Source of the DNA: Planotetraspora mira
GTDB taxonomy: Bacteria > Actinomycetota > Actinomycetes > Streptosporangiales > Streptosporangiaceae
Assembly (NCBI RefSeq): GCF_016863275.1
Contig: NZ_BOOO01000010.1
Span: 53,186 to 117,185 of the forward strand
Direction of reading: 5' to 3'
Length of the DNA stretch: 64,000 nt
The notes under the pieces are model-generated. The model saw only the letters and a program-made list of their open reading frames with translations. It was not told the origin of the DNA and did not search any database. Shown piece after piece: positions 8,146-17,798 of this stretch. Each line of letters begins with the position of its first letter. The stretch's first letter is position 1. The position numbers and the translations under genes are program-made.

Positions 8146-11100
8146 GTGACTTACAGCAGCTACGGCCAAGAGGAACCTTCGGGCTCCGGCGGATCGCCCC
8201 GCCCTGGGCGTCGCCGCCGTTCGCCCGGACCGAGCGGGGACAACCGTGCGACGGCCCGCGGCGAACAGCCCCAGTCAGGACAAGGCCGTCCGCACGCCCA
8301 GCAGCCGCCTCCCGCGGCCCCCCGGCCGGCGCGGCCCAGTGCCCCGGCCGACCCTCGCCGTAGTCAGTCCGCGTTCGAGGACACGGCCGCGATGGGCGCG
8401 GTGCAGCCGCCGGCAGGCGGCCGCCGGCCCGATCAGCGCCAGCCCTCGGGAGACCCCCGCCAGCCCGGCCGCGACCCGCGACAGGGCGCAGGCGCCGGTG
8501 GCGCCGGCCCTCGTGGCGCCGATCCCCGCGGTGCCGGTCCACGGCCGCCTGGCGCCCCCGCTGGACCCGGTGCTCCGGCAGGTCCTGGTGGCGCCCTTGT
8601 GCCCGCGGGACCTGGCAGGTCCGCGCGCTCAGGCGCGCCCGGCGGCCCTGGAGTCCCCGGCGCCGACGGAGGCCGAGGCCGCGGTGGTCCGGGCGCGCCC
8701 GGCGACCGTACGCAGGCTCTGGGAGCGACCGCGGGCGGGTTCCGGCGCGATCAGGACGGTGAAGGCACCCAGGCGATGTCCGCGGGAGGCGCCCGCAGGG
8801 CAGGAGGGCCCGGCAGGCGTCGCATGGGCCCCGGCGGTCCTGGCGGCTCCGACGGCCCGGGCGGTCCCGGTGGCCGCGGGCCCCGCGACCCGTTCGACGA
8901 CGACGACGATGAGAAGCGTCGCGACTGGAAGCGGTTCATCCCCAACTGGAAGATCGTCGTAGCCGGCTTCACGATCCTGGCCGCAGGCGTCTTCGGCATG
9001 ATCGCGGTCGCCTACGCGAACACCCCGGTCCCCAAGGTCACCCAGGACGAGGCCCTCGCGCAGGGCAGCGGCATCTACTACTCCGACGGCAAGACGCTCA
9101 TCTCTCACTACGGGGCCCCCCGTGAGATCATCCCCATCAGCGACGTCCCCGAGCACGTCCGGGACGCCGTCGTCTCGATCGAGAACAAGACGTTCTATCA
9201 GGACTCCGGCATCTCGGTCCCCGGAATGGCGCGCTCCGTCTGGATGACGGCGACGGGCCAGCAGTTGCAGGGCGCGTCCACGATCACGCAGCAGATGGCC
9301 CGCAACTACTACGACGGCCTCAGCCAGGACGTGTCGATCAAACGAAAGCTCAAGGAGATCTTCGTCGCGGTCAAGCTCGACAAGGAGCTGACGAAGGACA
9401 AGATCCTCGAGCAGTACCTCAACACCGTGAACTTCGGCCGTGCCTACGGCATCCAGGCGGCCGCCAAGGCCTACTTCAAGAAGACCGCCAAGCAACTCAC
9501 CCCGGCGGAGGGCGCCTACCTCGCGGCCCGCATCCAGACGCCGGCCCTCGAGGCGGACTCTCCGCAACTCCAGGGCCGGTTCAAGGACGTCATCAACGCG
9601 ATGGCGGCCTACAACCCCGGGAAGTACGGCAGCCTGCCGACCACTGCGAAGTTCCCCAAGACGATCAAGTCGAGCATCAACCAGGACCTCAGTGGCTCCA
9701 AGGGCTACATGGTCGAAGTGGCACTCCGGGAGTTGGATAAGAGAGGCATCCAGGCCGACAAGGTCGAGAGCCAGGGGTACAAGATCGTCACGACGTTCGA
9801 CCGGAAGCTCATGTTGGCGGCGAAGAAGGCGGTCAAGGCCACGACCAATGGCATGGCCAAGGACTTCCACGCCGGACTCGCGGCCGTCGACCCCAAGACC
9901 GGACGGGTCGTCGCCTTCTATGGCGGAGACGACTACGAGCACGACCCGTGGAACGAGCCGTTCGACTCCAGGAAGCAGGCGGCGTCCGCTTTCAAGCCCT
10001 ACGTCCTCGCCGCCTGGCTCGAGGCGGGGTACAGCCTCAACAGCTGGGTGCCCGGGAAGCAGACGGTTCCCGCGGAGCTTCCGGGCACCACGAAGATTTC
10101 GAACGATGAGGTCGTCAATCCTTCCATCGACGTGACCTACGCGACCGCGCACTCGATCAACACGGCCTTCGCCTCGATGGCCTTCGCGTTGCCCGGCAAG
10201 CTGGGCGATGTGAGGTCGCTGGCCGAGCAGGCAGGAATCAGTGAGACGGCGCTGAAGCAGGACGAGAAAGGCGTCAACGGTGAGCACGGGCACGGCTACC
10301 AGCTCGCGATCGGCAGCGTCGGGGTCACGCCGGTCGAGCAGGCCGCCGGCTACTCGATCTTCGCGAACAAGGGTCTGCACGCCGACTACCACGTGATCAA
10401 GTCGGTGACGCAGGGCAAGACGACCGTGCTGCCCGAGCTCAAGTCCCTCCGGCAGGTCATCTCGGAGGAGTCGGCGGCCGACGCGACCTCGGCGATGGAG
10501 GAAGTGCTCAAGGTCGGTACGGCCGCGGGCAAGGGAATCGGCCGTCCGGCGGCCGGCAAGACGGGAACGAACAACGACGAGAAGGAAGCCTGGTTCGTCG
10601 GCTTCACCCCGCAGTTGAGCACCGCGGTCGGGATGTACCGCGAGGAGTGCCGCACCAAGAAGGGCAAGGTCGTCCAGCCCGAGTATTCGAACTGCCCCTG
10701 GTCGGACGGGAAGAAGAACAGCAAGTACACCCCGCAGAAGCCGTACAGCTTGCCCTACGAGGTGTCGCTGCGATTCCAGGGTGCCGGTCCGCCCACCACG
10801 ATCTGGCGCGCCTTCATGACGGCGGCGATGGAGGGCAAGCCGGTCGAGCAGTTCCCGCAGAAGGCCTTGATCGGCTCGCCCAACGACATCGTGGGGCCCC
10901 CGGCTCCGCCGAAGCCGCCGGAGGACCAGAACCAGAACCAGGGTCAGTTCTGTCAGCAGCACCCCGACCGCCCTCAGTGCCAGAACCAGAACCAGGGTCA
11001 GCAGTGCCAACCGGGTGACCAAAGGCCGGAGTGCCAGGGCCAGGGCCAGGGCCAGGGTCAGCAGTGCCAACCGGGTGACACCAGGCCGCAGTGCCAGGCC

Positions 11101-11199
11101 ACCGACCCAAATCAGCCGAACCAGCCAAATCAGCCGAACCAGCCGAACACGCCGGTGACGACCCAGTCGGATAACCTCCGAAGGTTCGCGCGTCGATGA
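8146..11199 (+). CDS. ponA: Bifunctional class A penicillin-binding protein
   Basis: Polymerises and crosslinks peptidoglycan. This 1017-aa protein has a cytoplasmic N-terminus of about 260 residues, extremely rich in Gly, Pro and Arg, ending in an acidic DDDDDE stretch. One membrane span lies at about 268-290. The GT51 glycosyltransferase domain follows, with ENKTFYQ near 346 and GASTITQQMARNYY near 375. The transpeptidase has SAFK (S615), SIN (670-672) and KTGT (805-808). The C-terminus after about 920 is an unusual low-complexity tail of Gln-Asn-Gly with regularly spaced cysteines (QQCQPGD is repeated), then NQP repeats. GTG 8146 has AACGAGGA before it. The gene follows DUF5318 as in Mycobacterium. 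Confidence 0.96.
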   Translation: MTYSSYGQEEPSGSGGSPRPGRRRRSPGPSGDNRATARGEQPQSGQGRPHAQQPPPAAPRPARPSAPADPRRSQSAFEDTAAMGAVQPPAGGRRPDQRQPSGDPRQPGRDPRQGAGAGGAGPRGADPRGAGPRPPGAPAGPGAPAGPGGALVPAGPGRSARSGAPGGPGVPGADGGRGRGGPGAPGDRTQALGATAGGFRRDQDGEGTQAMSAGGARRAGGPGRRRMGPGGPGGSDGPGGPGGRGPRDPFDDDDDEKRRDWKRFIPNWKIVVAGFTILAAGVFGMIAVAYANTPVPKVTQDEALAQGSGIYYSDGKTLISHYGAPREIIPISDVPEHVRDAVVSIENKTFYQDSGISVPGMARSVWMTATGQQLQGASTITQQMARNYYDGLSQDVSIKRKLKEIFVAVKLDKELTKDKILEQYLNTVNFGRAYGIQAAAKAYFKKTAKQLTPAEGAYLAARIQTPALEADSPQLQGRFKDVINAMAAYNPGKYGSLPTTAKFPKTIKSSINQDLSGSKGYMVEVALRELDKRGIQADKVESQGYKIVTTFDRKLMLAAKKAVKATTNGMAKDFHAGLAAVDPKTGRVVAFYGGDDYEHDPWNEPFDSRKQAASAFKPYVLAAWLEAGYSLNSWVPGKQTVPAELPGTTKISNDEVVNPSIDVTYATAHSINTAFASMAFALPGKLGDVRSLAEQAGISETALKQDEKGVNGEHGHGYQLAIGSVGVTPVEQAAGYSIFANKGLHADYHVIKSVTQGKTTVLPELKSLRQVISEESAADATSAMEEVLKVGTAAGKGIGRPAAGKTGTNNDEKEAWFVGFTPQLSTAVGMYREECRTKKGKVVQPEYSNCPWSDGKKNSKYTPQKPYSLPYEVSLRFQGAGPPTTIWRAFMTAAMEGKPVEQFPQKALIGSPNDIVGPPAPPKPPEDQNQNQGQFCQQHPDRPQCQNQNQGQQCQPGDQRPECQGQGQGQGQQCQPGDTRPQCQATDPNQPNQPNQPNQPNTPVTTQSDNLRRFARR

Positions 11200-11345
11200 C
11201 GTCGGGGGCCGGGACCGGATGAAGCCGGTCCCGGCGCCACCGTCGGTCATGATGGCGTCCGAGCGAGCGCCCGCGTGATGCCAGAGCGGAAATGTTGTGC
11301 CGGCGGTGTCGCGGACCTCGGGCGTTGAGTGGTGCAATACCCACC

Positions 11346-12653
11346 ATGACAACCCCGACCGCGAACGCGTCCAGCCCCGTGCCGGGGCTCGCCCAGCGGG
11401 CAGTGCCGTACCTGCCTCTCGGGCTCCTCGCAGGACTCGGCGCCGTGCTCGCCTTCCTGTGGAAGTCGCCCTGCCGGTTCGGCGGCGCGTGGAACACCGG
11501 GGTCGGCCAGTACACCAACTTCTGCTACACGGACATCTATCCGCTCTGGTGGGCCGAGCACCTCAACGAGGGAAAGATCCCCTACGTCGACTATCCGGTC
11601 GAGTACCCGGTCGGCATCGGCGGGATCATGGAGTTGGTCCGTCGCCTCGCGCAGGGGGACGGGCTGGCCTTCTACGACATCACCGTCATCCTCATGGGCA
11701 TCGCGCTGGTCGTCGGCGTCCTGCTCATGGCCGCGCTCGCCGGGCCGTCCCGCCGGTGGGACGCGCTGTGGTACGCCATCGGCCCGGCCGTCATCCTGTG
11801 CGCCTACATCAACTGGGACCTCGCCGCCGGCGCGCTCGCCCTCGGGGGCCTGCTGGCCTGGTCTCGCGAGCGGCAGTATCTCGCGGGCGTCCTGCTCGCC
11901 CTGGCGGTCGCCACGAAGTTCTACCCGCTGATGTTCTTCGGGGCGTTGTTCCTCCTCACGGTCAGGACGGCCAAGTGGATCCCGTTCCTGAAGACCGCCG
12001 GGGCCGCAGCCGGGACGTGGCTGCTGGTCAACGTGCCCATCATGATGATCAGCTTCGACGGCTGGAAGAGGTTCTACACGTTCAGCAGTGAGCGCGGCGC
12101 CGACTGGGGCGGGCTCTGGTTCTTCTTCCAGGCCAAGAACTGGGGCGTGCTTGCCGATCCGGATCTGCTGAACAGGCTGGCGATGGCCGCGCTGGCCGTG
12201 CTCCTGCTCGGGGTGGCGGCATTGGCACTCTTCGCCCCGCGAAGGCCGCGGCTCATGCAGTTGTGCTTCCTCGCGCTCGCCGCATTCATGATCACCAACA
12301 AGGTCTGGTCGCCGCAGTACGTGTTGTGGCTGGTGCCCTTCGCCGTGCTGGCCAGGCCCAAGTGGGGTGCGCTGGTGGCCTGGCAGGTGGCCGAATGCTG
12401 GTACTTCTTCTCGATCTGGCTCTACCTCGTCTCCCAGGACCCGGAGCACGCGAGCCTCGGCATCGGTGACACGGCGTACTTCCTGGCGATGTGGGCCAGG
12501 GCGCTCACGATCGTCGTCCTGATGGCGCTGGTGGTCAGGGACGTCCTGCGGCCGGAGTCGGACGTCGTCCGCAGGAACGGGATCGACGACCAGTCCGGTG
12601 GGGTCTTCGACGGCGCTCCTGATCGGTTCGTCCTGCCCCTGCGCACCGTCTGA
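11346..12653 (+). CDS. GT87-type membrane glycosyltransferase (DUF2029), first copy
   Basis: A 435-aa membrane protein with roughly ten hydrophobic segments, of the GT-C fold. Members use polyprenyl-phosphate sugars, usually mannose, to build envelope glycans. An early loop with YPLWWAEHLNEGKIPYVDYP has the acidic/aromatic pattern of the family, and VWSPQYVLWLVPF near residue 320 is a strong family signature. ATG 11346 is chosen; the frame is open to 11292, and neither start has a strong Shine-Dalgarno. It corresponds by position to Rv0051 of Mycobacterium. It is probably co-transcribed with the second GT87 gene. Confidence 0.8.
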   Translation: MTTPTANASSPVPGLAQRAVPYLPLGLLAGLGAVLAFLWKSPCRFGGAWNTGVGQYTNFCYTDIYPLWWAEHLNEGKIPYVDYPVEYPVGIGGIMELVRRLAQGDGLAFYDITVILMGIALVVGVLLMAALAGPSRRWDALWYAIGPAVILCAYINWDLAAGALALGGLLAWSRERQYLAGVLLALAVATKFYPLMFFGALFLLTVRTAKWIPFLKTAGAAAGTWLLVNVPIMMISFDGWKRFYTFSSERGADWGGLWFFFQAKNWGVLADPDLLNRLAMAALAVLLLGVAALALFAPRRPRLMQLCFLALAAFMITNKVWSPQYVLWLVPFAVLARPKWGALVAWQVAECWYFFSIWLYLVSQDPEHASLGIGDTAYFLAMWARALTIVVLMALVVRDVLRPESDVVRRNGIDDQSGGVFDGAPDRFVLPLRTV

Positions 12654-12789
12654 TCGGTCCGTACGGCCTGGCAGGGCGGACATATCGGTAGCGTGGAGCG
12701 CGTCGGCGGTGAGCGGACGGCCCCACGTCCCTGCTCGCCGTGCCGGTGCGGCACACCCTCTGTAGCCTTGTGGCAACGGTCCGGAAGGC

Positions 12790-14052
12790 GTGAATCGGAT
12801 GCCGGAGGCAGGGCGTCAGGTGCGAAAGAGTCTCCCGTGGCGGGTGCTGGTCGTCTGGGCGGTGACCCGGGCGGGGTTGCTCCTCGCCGTCACCCAGTTC
12901 ATCCCCGTCGGCCATGCCGGGCATTTCGAGAACGACGTCTCGCTCTACCGGGACTGGTCGCAGACCCTGCTCGCCGGGCACTTCCCGGCCGGTGACGACA
13001 AGTGGCAGTACCCCCCGCTCGCGGCCGCGCCGATGGTCGTGCCCCGCCTGCTGCCATGGAGCTACCACCTCGACTTCTACCTGGTCGCGCTGCTCTGCGA
13101 CCTGGGGATTCTGCTCCTGCTGTGGAGATTCGCCCACAAGGTGGGCGCCGGCCGTACCGGCCTGTGGACCTGGACCGTGGGTGCGGCACTCCTCGGACCA
13201 CTGCTCATCTCGCGCTACGACCTGACGGTGACGCTCGTGGCGGTCATGGCGCTGACCGCGTCGGCCGTCCCCGTCGTACGAGGGGCGCTCATCGGAGTCG
13301 GCCTCATCGTCAAGGTGTGGCCGGTCGCGCTGCTCGTCGGACTCCGGCGCGGGCGTGAGGCCCTGGCCGGCGCCGGATCGGCGCTCGCCGTCGCCGCAGC
13401 GGGCTGCGGTGTGGCCGTCCTGCTGATGCCGCACGCCCTCGACTTCCTCGCGGCCCAGGAGGGCAGGGGACTGCAGATCGAGTCTCCGGCGGCGACCCCG
13501 TTCGCCCTCGCTCGCGCGTTCGGCTGGTGGGACGGCTACACCAACTACCAGCACGGTGCGATGGAGGCGGTCGGACCCGGAGTCGCCACGGCGGAACAGT
13601 TGGCCCTGTTCGCGACGCCGGTGGCCCTCGCGTTGCTGGCGCTGTGGTGGGTGCGGGCGGCGCCGAACGCCGGGACCTACCACGACGCGGCGCTCACCGC
13701 GGTGCTCTTCCTCGTGGTCACCAGCAGGGTGCTCTCGCCGCAGTACATGACCTGGGTGGCCGGGGTCGCGGCGGTCGTCATGACCGTACGGCCCAGCGAC
13801 CCCGGAGCCGGACAACGACCGGTCGTGTGGCTGGTCCTCGCCGCGACCCTGCTGACGGGAATCATGTATCCGTGGCTGGAACAGGACTACAGCTGGACGG
13901 GTGACCTGCCCGGGACCCTGGTGCTCGCCGTCCGCAACCTCATCCTGGTCGTGGCCGCGATCATGTCCTTCGTCCGGCTGTGGCGGAGCACCTCGCGCCG
14001 GAGCAGGACGGTGGGGGCTCCTGCGCACCGCTTCGCCGTACCGACCGTGTGA
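12790..14052 (+). CDS. GT87-type membrane glycosyltransferase, second copy
   Basis: A 420-aa polytopic protein homologous in plan to the preceding one. Shared marks are the loop NDVSLYRDWSQTLLAGHFP, then KWQYPPLAAAP, and RVLSPQYMTWVAGVAAV in the C-terminal half. The start GTG 12790 has GGAAGG at the right distance, with ATG 12799 as alternative. Two unlike GT87 genes in a row between ponA and rpsF recall the Streptomyces arrangement. Both probably mannosylate lipid-linked or cell-surface acceptors, though the acceptor cannot be read from sequence. Confidence 0.8.
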   Translation: MNRMPEAGRQVRKSLPWRVLVVWAVTRAGLLLAVTQFIPVGHAGHFENDVSLYRDWSQTLLAGHFPAGDDKWQYPPLAAAPMVVPRLLPWSYHLDFYLVALLCDLGILLLLWRFAHKVGAGRTGLWTWTVGAALLGPLLISRYDLTVTLVAVMALTASAVPVVRGALIGVGLIVKVWPVALLVGLRRGREALAGAGSALAVAAAGCGVAVLLMPHALDFLAAQEGRGLQIESPAATPFALARAFGWWDGYTNYQHGAMEAVGPGVATAEQLALFATPVALALLALWWVRAAPNAGTYHDAALTAVLFLVVTSRVLSPQYMTWVAGVAAVVMTVRPSDPGAGQRPVVWLVLAATLLTGIMYPWLEQDYSWTGDLPGTLVLAVRNLILVVAAIMSFVRLWRSTSRRSRTVGAPAHRFAVPTV

Positions 14053-14102
14053 GAGCGGAGGCGTGGACTACCCGATCCCTGTGAGCTTCAATCCAGAGAT
14101 TC

Positions 14103-14119
14103 ATCCACAGGCTGTGGAT
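14103..14119. other. DnaA-box-like palindrome
   Basis: ATCCACAG-G-CTGTGGAT is a perfect 8-bp inverted repeat between the convergent GT87 and nfo genes. Each arm looks like part of a DnaA box (TCATCCACA and, inverted, ATATCCACA). It may instead be a small termination hairpin. There is only this one pair here. Confidence 0.4.
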
Positions 14120-14123
14120 ATCC

Positions 14124-14918
14124 CTAGAGGTGCTTGCGGAGGAAGGCGATGTCGTCGGCCTGGCCCTCGGCGGGCGTCTCCACGACGATCGGCGCCCCGG
14201 CGGCCCGGCACACGGCGAGGATCAACTCGGGATCGATCTGTCCGCTTCCCAGGTTGGCGTGCCGGTCGGCGCCCGAGTCGAAGGAGTCCCGTGAGTCGTT
14301 GCAGTGGACGAGGTCGATCCGGCCGGTGATGGCCATCACCCGGTCCACGATGTCGAGCAGTTCCTCGCCGCCGGCGTGGAAGTGGCAGGTGTCGAGGCAG
14401 AACCCGACGACCGAGGGGTCGGGTGCACCCGAGGTGACCGCGTCCCAGAGGCGGGAGATCCGGTCGAGCTTGCGGGCCATCGCGTTGCCGCCGCCCGCCG
14501 TGTTCTCGATGAGCACGGGGATGGGGCACTCCGTGCGTTCGAAGACCTTGCGCCAGTTGTCGAAGCCGATCTGAGCGTCGTCCGAGGCGTTCACATGGCC
14601 GCCGTGCACGATCAGGCCCTTGGCCCCGATCGACGCCGCGGCCTTCAACTGGCCGTCCAGGAGTTTCCTGCTGGGAATCCGGATCCGGTTGTTCGCCGTC
14701 GCGACGTTGATCACGTAGGGCGCGTGGACGTAGACGTCCACGTCGGAGTCGCGAAGCGCGTCGGCGGACTCGGGGATGACCGGGCCCTTCCACCCCTGGG
14801 GGTCGCCGAGGAAGAACTGGACCACATCGGCGGAGCGCGAGGCGGCGTGCGCCAGAGGATCGTCCTGGTCGACGTGGGCCCCGATCCGCAGGGACTGGTC
14901 GCCGTGATGCCTTTCCAT
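14124..14918 (-). CDS. nfo: Deoxyribonuclease IV (AP endonuclease family 2)
   Basis: Cleaves DNA at abasic sites in base-excision repair, using a trinuclear zinc centre. This 264-aa TIM-barrel protein shows the metal ligands in order: [10 protein letters not shown] near 63, IVHGGHVN near 104, [10 protein letters not shown] near 136, [11 protein letters not shown] near 169, LVHCNDSRD near 205 and [12 protein letters not shown] near 217. The length is slightly shorter than E. coli Nfo, as is usual for actinobacteria. The start is ATG 14918. It is convergent with the second GT87 gene. Confidence 0.9.
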   Translation of the reverse strand: MERHHGDQSLRIGAHVDQDDPLAHAASRSADVVQFFLGDPQGWKGPVIPESADALRDSDVDVYVHAPYVINVATANNRIRIPSRKLLDGQLKAAASIGAKGLIVHGGHVNASDDAQIGFDNWRKVFERTECPIPVLIENTAGGGNAMARKLDRISRLWDAVTSGAPDPSVVGFCLDTCHFHAGGEELLDIVDRVMAITGRIDLVHCNDSRDSFDSGADRHANLGSGQIDPELILAVCRAAGAPIVVETPAEGQADDIAFLRKHL

Positions 14919-15094
14919 CCGGTTCCTCCATCACTCGCGTGCCACTCGCCGGGCAATCCGGGAGCAACAGGACTCAAAAAGGAAAGTGCCGAACCCTAGG
15001 CGTCTTCCAAGAGCGTTTCAAGGGGGCACACCCGGGCAGTCGCAAGGTCGCACGCGCCCTGCGACCCGCGCGCCGATGATACAAGGAGACGAGC

Positions 15095-15274
15095 ATGCGA
15101 TATCGGCTGGGAAGCTTCCTCTTACTCATCTACATCCTGGTCGGCCTCTACGTGGCGTGGGTGCACGACTACCTGACGCCCACCCTGCTGAGGCAGATCG
15201 CCCAGGCCCTGCTCGCGATCTTCCTGTGGTTCCTCATCCTCCTCGGTGTGAACCTGCACATCGGCGGAGGGTGA
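15095..15274 (+). CDS. Small two-helix membrane protein
   Basis: A 59-aa protein beginning MRYRLGSFLLLIYILVG, with a second hydrophobic helix around LLAIFLWFLILLGVNL. A good Shine-Dalgarno (AAGGAG) lies seven bases before ATG 15095. The two spans and a short charged link are clear. Codon use matches its neighbours. I do not recognise the function. It is transcribed alone towards rpsF, opposite the next small membrane gene. Confidence 0.7.
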   Translation: MRYRLGSFLLLIYILVGLYVAWVHDYLTPTLLRQIAQALLAIFLWFLILLGVNLHIGGG

Positions 15275-15341
15275 TGCCGGACCACGTCGTCATACGCCGG
15301 GCCCCGGACCTGCCCCGGGGCTCGGCGCATGCCCGGCCCGG

Positions 15342-15692
15342 TCAGGGCGTCGGGAGGAACCCGCCGTGGGCGATGCCCAGCGCCGCCCCGACGAAGGACC
15401 CCACGACGCCCACGATGATGAGGCTCCGCTGAGCCGTCGTCGCCGAGACGTACTGGGTGTAGAGGCCGCCGAGGAACCCGACGGCGCCCGCCCACGAGGC
15501 GATCACGTGGGCGTTGACGATGAATCCGGTGACGAACGCCAGCAGGCCCACCAGTAGTGTCCCCACTGTCATGGCGTTCTCCGCCGGGTGCCTGACCCCG
15601 TCGGTGTTGAGCGTGAACCTGCTGGGCGCGCGTCCGGCGGTGTTGCTGGCGGTGTTGCTGGCGGGGCCAAGAACGTTTCGCATCGAGGCCAC
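15342..15692 (-). CDS. Small integral membrane protein, conserved hypothetical
   Basis: A 116-aa protein with three or four hydrophobic helices after a polar N-terminus of about 40 residues (TVGTLLVGLLAFVTGFIV; VIASWAGAVGFLGGLY; RSLIIVGVVGSFVGAALG). GTG 15692 follows a strong GGAGGAGAGGGG; ATG 15683 is an alternative. The N-terminal ASNTASNTAG reflects a small tandem duplication (GGTGTTGCTGGC). It is divergent from the rpsF operon and convergent with the 59-aa gene. Its function is unknown. Confidence 0.6.
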   Translation of the reverse strand: MASMRNVLGPASNTASNTAGRAPSRFTLNTDGVRHPAENAMTVGTLLVGLLAFVTGFIVNAHVIASWAGAVGFLGGLYTQYVSATTAQRSLIIVGVVGSFVGAALGIAHGGFLPTP

Positions 15693-15862
15693 CCCCTCTC
15701 CTCCCTCCAGTTTGCCGCGAGTGCCGGGGTAGGGCCAGGTGCCTGGTAGCCTTGTTCGGCTGCGTCTGATATAGGCCCGGGTGTATGCCGGGCCTCTCGC
15801 AGTGCCCTCCTGTCACGGCAAGGCGTCGTGACCGCAAGAGTCCAGAGGAGGTTGGATTCCAC

Positions 15863-16153
15863 ATGCGTCGTTACGAGATGATGGTCATTCTCGACCCGTC
15901 CCTCGATGAGCGCACCGTGCAGCCCTCACTCGACCAGTTCCTCACCGTCGTACGCAACGACGGCGGAAGCGTCGAGAAGGTAGACGTCTGGGGACGTCGC
16001 CGGCTGTCCTACGACATTGCCAAGAAGTCCGAGGGCATCTACGCCGTCGTCGACCTGTCCGCGGAGCCCGCCACGGTCAAGGAGCTGGACCGTCAGCTCA
16101 ACCTGAACGAGGGCATTCTCCGTACCAAGGTCATCCGCCCCGAGCTTCACTGA
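15863..16153 (+). CDS. rpsF: 30S ribosomal protein bS6
   Basis: A 96-aa ribosomal protein that pairs with bS18 on the platform of the small subunit. [17 protein letters not shown] at the start and [19 protein letters not shown] in the middle are characteristic. ATG 15863 has GAGGAGG upstream; the frame is open from 15785 but the family starts here. First gene of the rpsF-ssb-rpsR-rplI operon. Confidence 0.97.
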   Translation: MRRYEMMVILDPSLDERTVQPSLDQFLTVVRNDGGSVEKVDVWGRRRLSYDIAKKSEGIYAVVDLSAEPATVKELDRQLNLNEGILRTKVIRPELH

Positions 16154-16245
16154 CCAGTGACGCGAAGCCCGGCGGTTTGTCGGGCGATAGCCGTACTCTG
16201 AGCCCCTAAGGCTCGGCCGGCGGGATAGGAAGGCGAAAGCGACCG

Positions 16246-16806
16246 ATGGCAGCAGGCGACACCACGATCACCATTGTCGGCAATCTTGTCGACGATCCGG
16301 AGCTGCGCTTCACCCCGACGGGGCAAGCCGTGGCCCGATTCCGCATCGCATCCACTCCGAGGTTCCTCGACAGGACCACCAACGAGTGGAAGGACGGCGA
16401 AGGCCTGTTCCTGACCTGCAACGTATGGCGCCAGGCGGCGGAGAACGTCGCCGAGAGCCTGCAGCGTGGCATGCGGGTCATCGTGCAGGGACGGCTGCGC
16501 CAACGGTCGTATGAGACCAAGGAAGGCGAGAAGCGCACGGTCTACGAGGTCGAGGTCGACGAAGTCGGCCCCTCGCTGCGCAACGCCACCGCCAAGGTGA
16601 ACAAGACCACCCGCCAGGGCGGTCAAGGTGGCCAGGGCGGCGGCGGTTTCGGCGGCGGGCCCGCGGGCGACCCCTGGGCGACCGCCTCCCCGTCACCTCA
16701 GGGTGGCGGTGGCTTCAGCCAGGGCGGCCAGGCAGGCGGCTTCGGCGGTGGCCAGGGTGGCGGCGGCGGTTTCGGCGGCGACTTCAGCGACGAACCGCCC
16801 TTCTAG
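16246..16806 (+). CDS. ssb: Single-stranded DNA-binding protein
   Basis: Binds ssDNA during replication, repair and recombination. The N-terminal OB fold (about 1-115) opens [25 protein letters not shown] glycine/glutamine-rich linker follows, and the acidic C-terminal tip DEPPF recruits partner proteins. The length is 186 aa. The linker is rich in GGQGG-type repeats, as in Streptomyces SsbA. It lies second in the rpsF operon, the usual place for the essential actinobacterial SSB. Confidence 0.97.
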   Translation: MAAGDTTITIVGNLVDDPELRFTPTGQAVARFRIASTPRFLDRTTNEWKDGEGLFLTCNVWRQAAENVAESLQRGMRVIVQGRLRQRSYETKEGEKRTVYEVEVDEVGPSLRNATAKVNKTTRQGGQGGQGGGGFGGGPAGDPWATASPSPQGGGGFSQGGQAGGFGGGQGGGGGFGGDFSDEPPF

Positions 16807-16900
16807 CCTTCACCTCTGATCTCACGTCTCTCGTCACATCATCATCAATAAACCGACCGACCATTCCCGCTTCATGCGGGGCTCTGAAAGGAGCACCACG

Positions 16901-17137
16901 ATGGCGAAGCCGGCACTGCGCAAGCCGAAGAAGAAGGTTTGCCTGTTCTGCCACGACAAGATCTCCTACGTCGACTACAAGGACACGGCGCTGCTGCGGA
17001 AGTTCATTTCCGACCGCGGCAAGATCCGTGCCCGCCGGGTGACGGGCAACTGCACCCAGCACCAGCGCGACGTGGCCACCGCTATCAAGAACGCTCGTGA
17101 GATGGCCCTGCTGCCGTACACGAGCACCGCGCGCTAG
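16901..17137 (+). CDS. rpsR: 30S ribosomal protein bS18
   Basis: A 78-aa ribosomal protein, [20 protein letters not shown] onward. CLFC near residue 14 and the cysteine in TGNC mark the zinc-binding form; many actinobacteria also keep a zinc-free copy elsewhere. ATG 16901 has a GAAAGGAG Shine-Dalgarno. Third gene in the rpsF operon. Confidence 0.97.
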   Translation: MAKPALRKPKKKVCLFCHDKISYVDYKDTALLRKFISDRGKIRARRVTGNCTQHQRDVATAIKNAREMALLPYTSTAR

Positions 17138-17154
17138 GAAAGGAGTCTCAGGAC

Positions 17155-17601
17155 ATGAAGCTCATTATCACCACTGAGGTCTCCGGTCTCGGCGCTCCTG
17201 GCGACATCGTCGAGGTCAAGGACGGCTACGGCCGCAACTACCTGATCCCGCGCGGTTTCGCGATCCGCTGGACGCGCGGCGCCGAGTCCCAGATCGCCTC
17301 GATCAAGAAGGCGCGCGACGCCCGCGAGATCCGCGACCTGGGCACCGCCAAGGAGGTCGCCGGTCAGCTCGGCGCACTCAAGGTGAAGCTGAAGACCCGC
17401 GCGGGCGAGTCCGGCCGGCTCTTCGGCTCGGTGACGACGAGTGACATCGCCGACGCCGTCAAGGCCGCGGGCGGGCCGCAGCTCGACCGCCGCCGCATCG
17501 AGATCGGCAGCGCGATCAAGAGCCTGGGCACCCACCGGGTCAGCGTCAAGCTGCACCCCGAATTGGCTGCCACGGTCGAAGTCGAGATCATCGCCGACTG
17601 A
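17155..17601 (+). CDS. rplI: 50S ribosomal protein bL9
   Basis: A 148-aa protein of the large subunit. MKLIITTEVSGLGAPGDIVE and VKDGYGRNYLIPRGFA are the family signature. The central helix and C-terminal domain (ESGRLFGSVTTSDIADAV) are both present. It lies 17 nt after rpsR and ends the operon before a clear terminator. Confidence 0.98.
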   Translation: MKLIITTEVSGLGAPGDIVEVKDGYGRNYLIPRGFAIRWTRGAESQIASIKKARDAREIRDLGTAKEVAGQLGALKVKLKTRAGESGRLFGSVTTSDIADAVKAAGGPQLDRRRIEIGSAIKSLGTHRVSVKLHPELAATVEVEIIAD

Positions 17602-17621
17602 TCCGGCGACGGTTTCACGAG

Positions 17622-17653
17622 GGCCCCTTCCCGGTTGCGGGAGGGGGTCTTTT
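17622..17653 (+). terminator. Terminator of the rpsF-rplI operon
   Basis: A GC-rich stem of about 12 bp (17622-17633 with 17638-17649, one G-T near the middle) closes a GTTG loop and is followed by CTTTT. It lies 20 nt after the rplI stop. Confidence 0.85.
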
Positions 17654-17798
17654 CGTATCCACCGAGACGTCAGATCGCGGCACCCGTGATGTCAAATCAC
17701 GACTAATCCCCCTGGGTAAAGCCGGGTACCACGAAACGCTAGTATCTTTCCCATCAATTACGCGGATTTCGTGGAAGATCTTGTTGGTGGAGGCTGGA

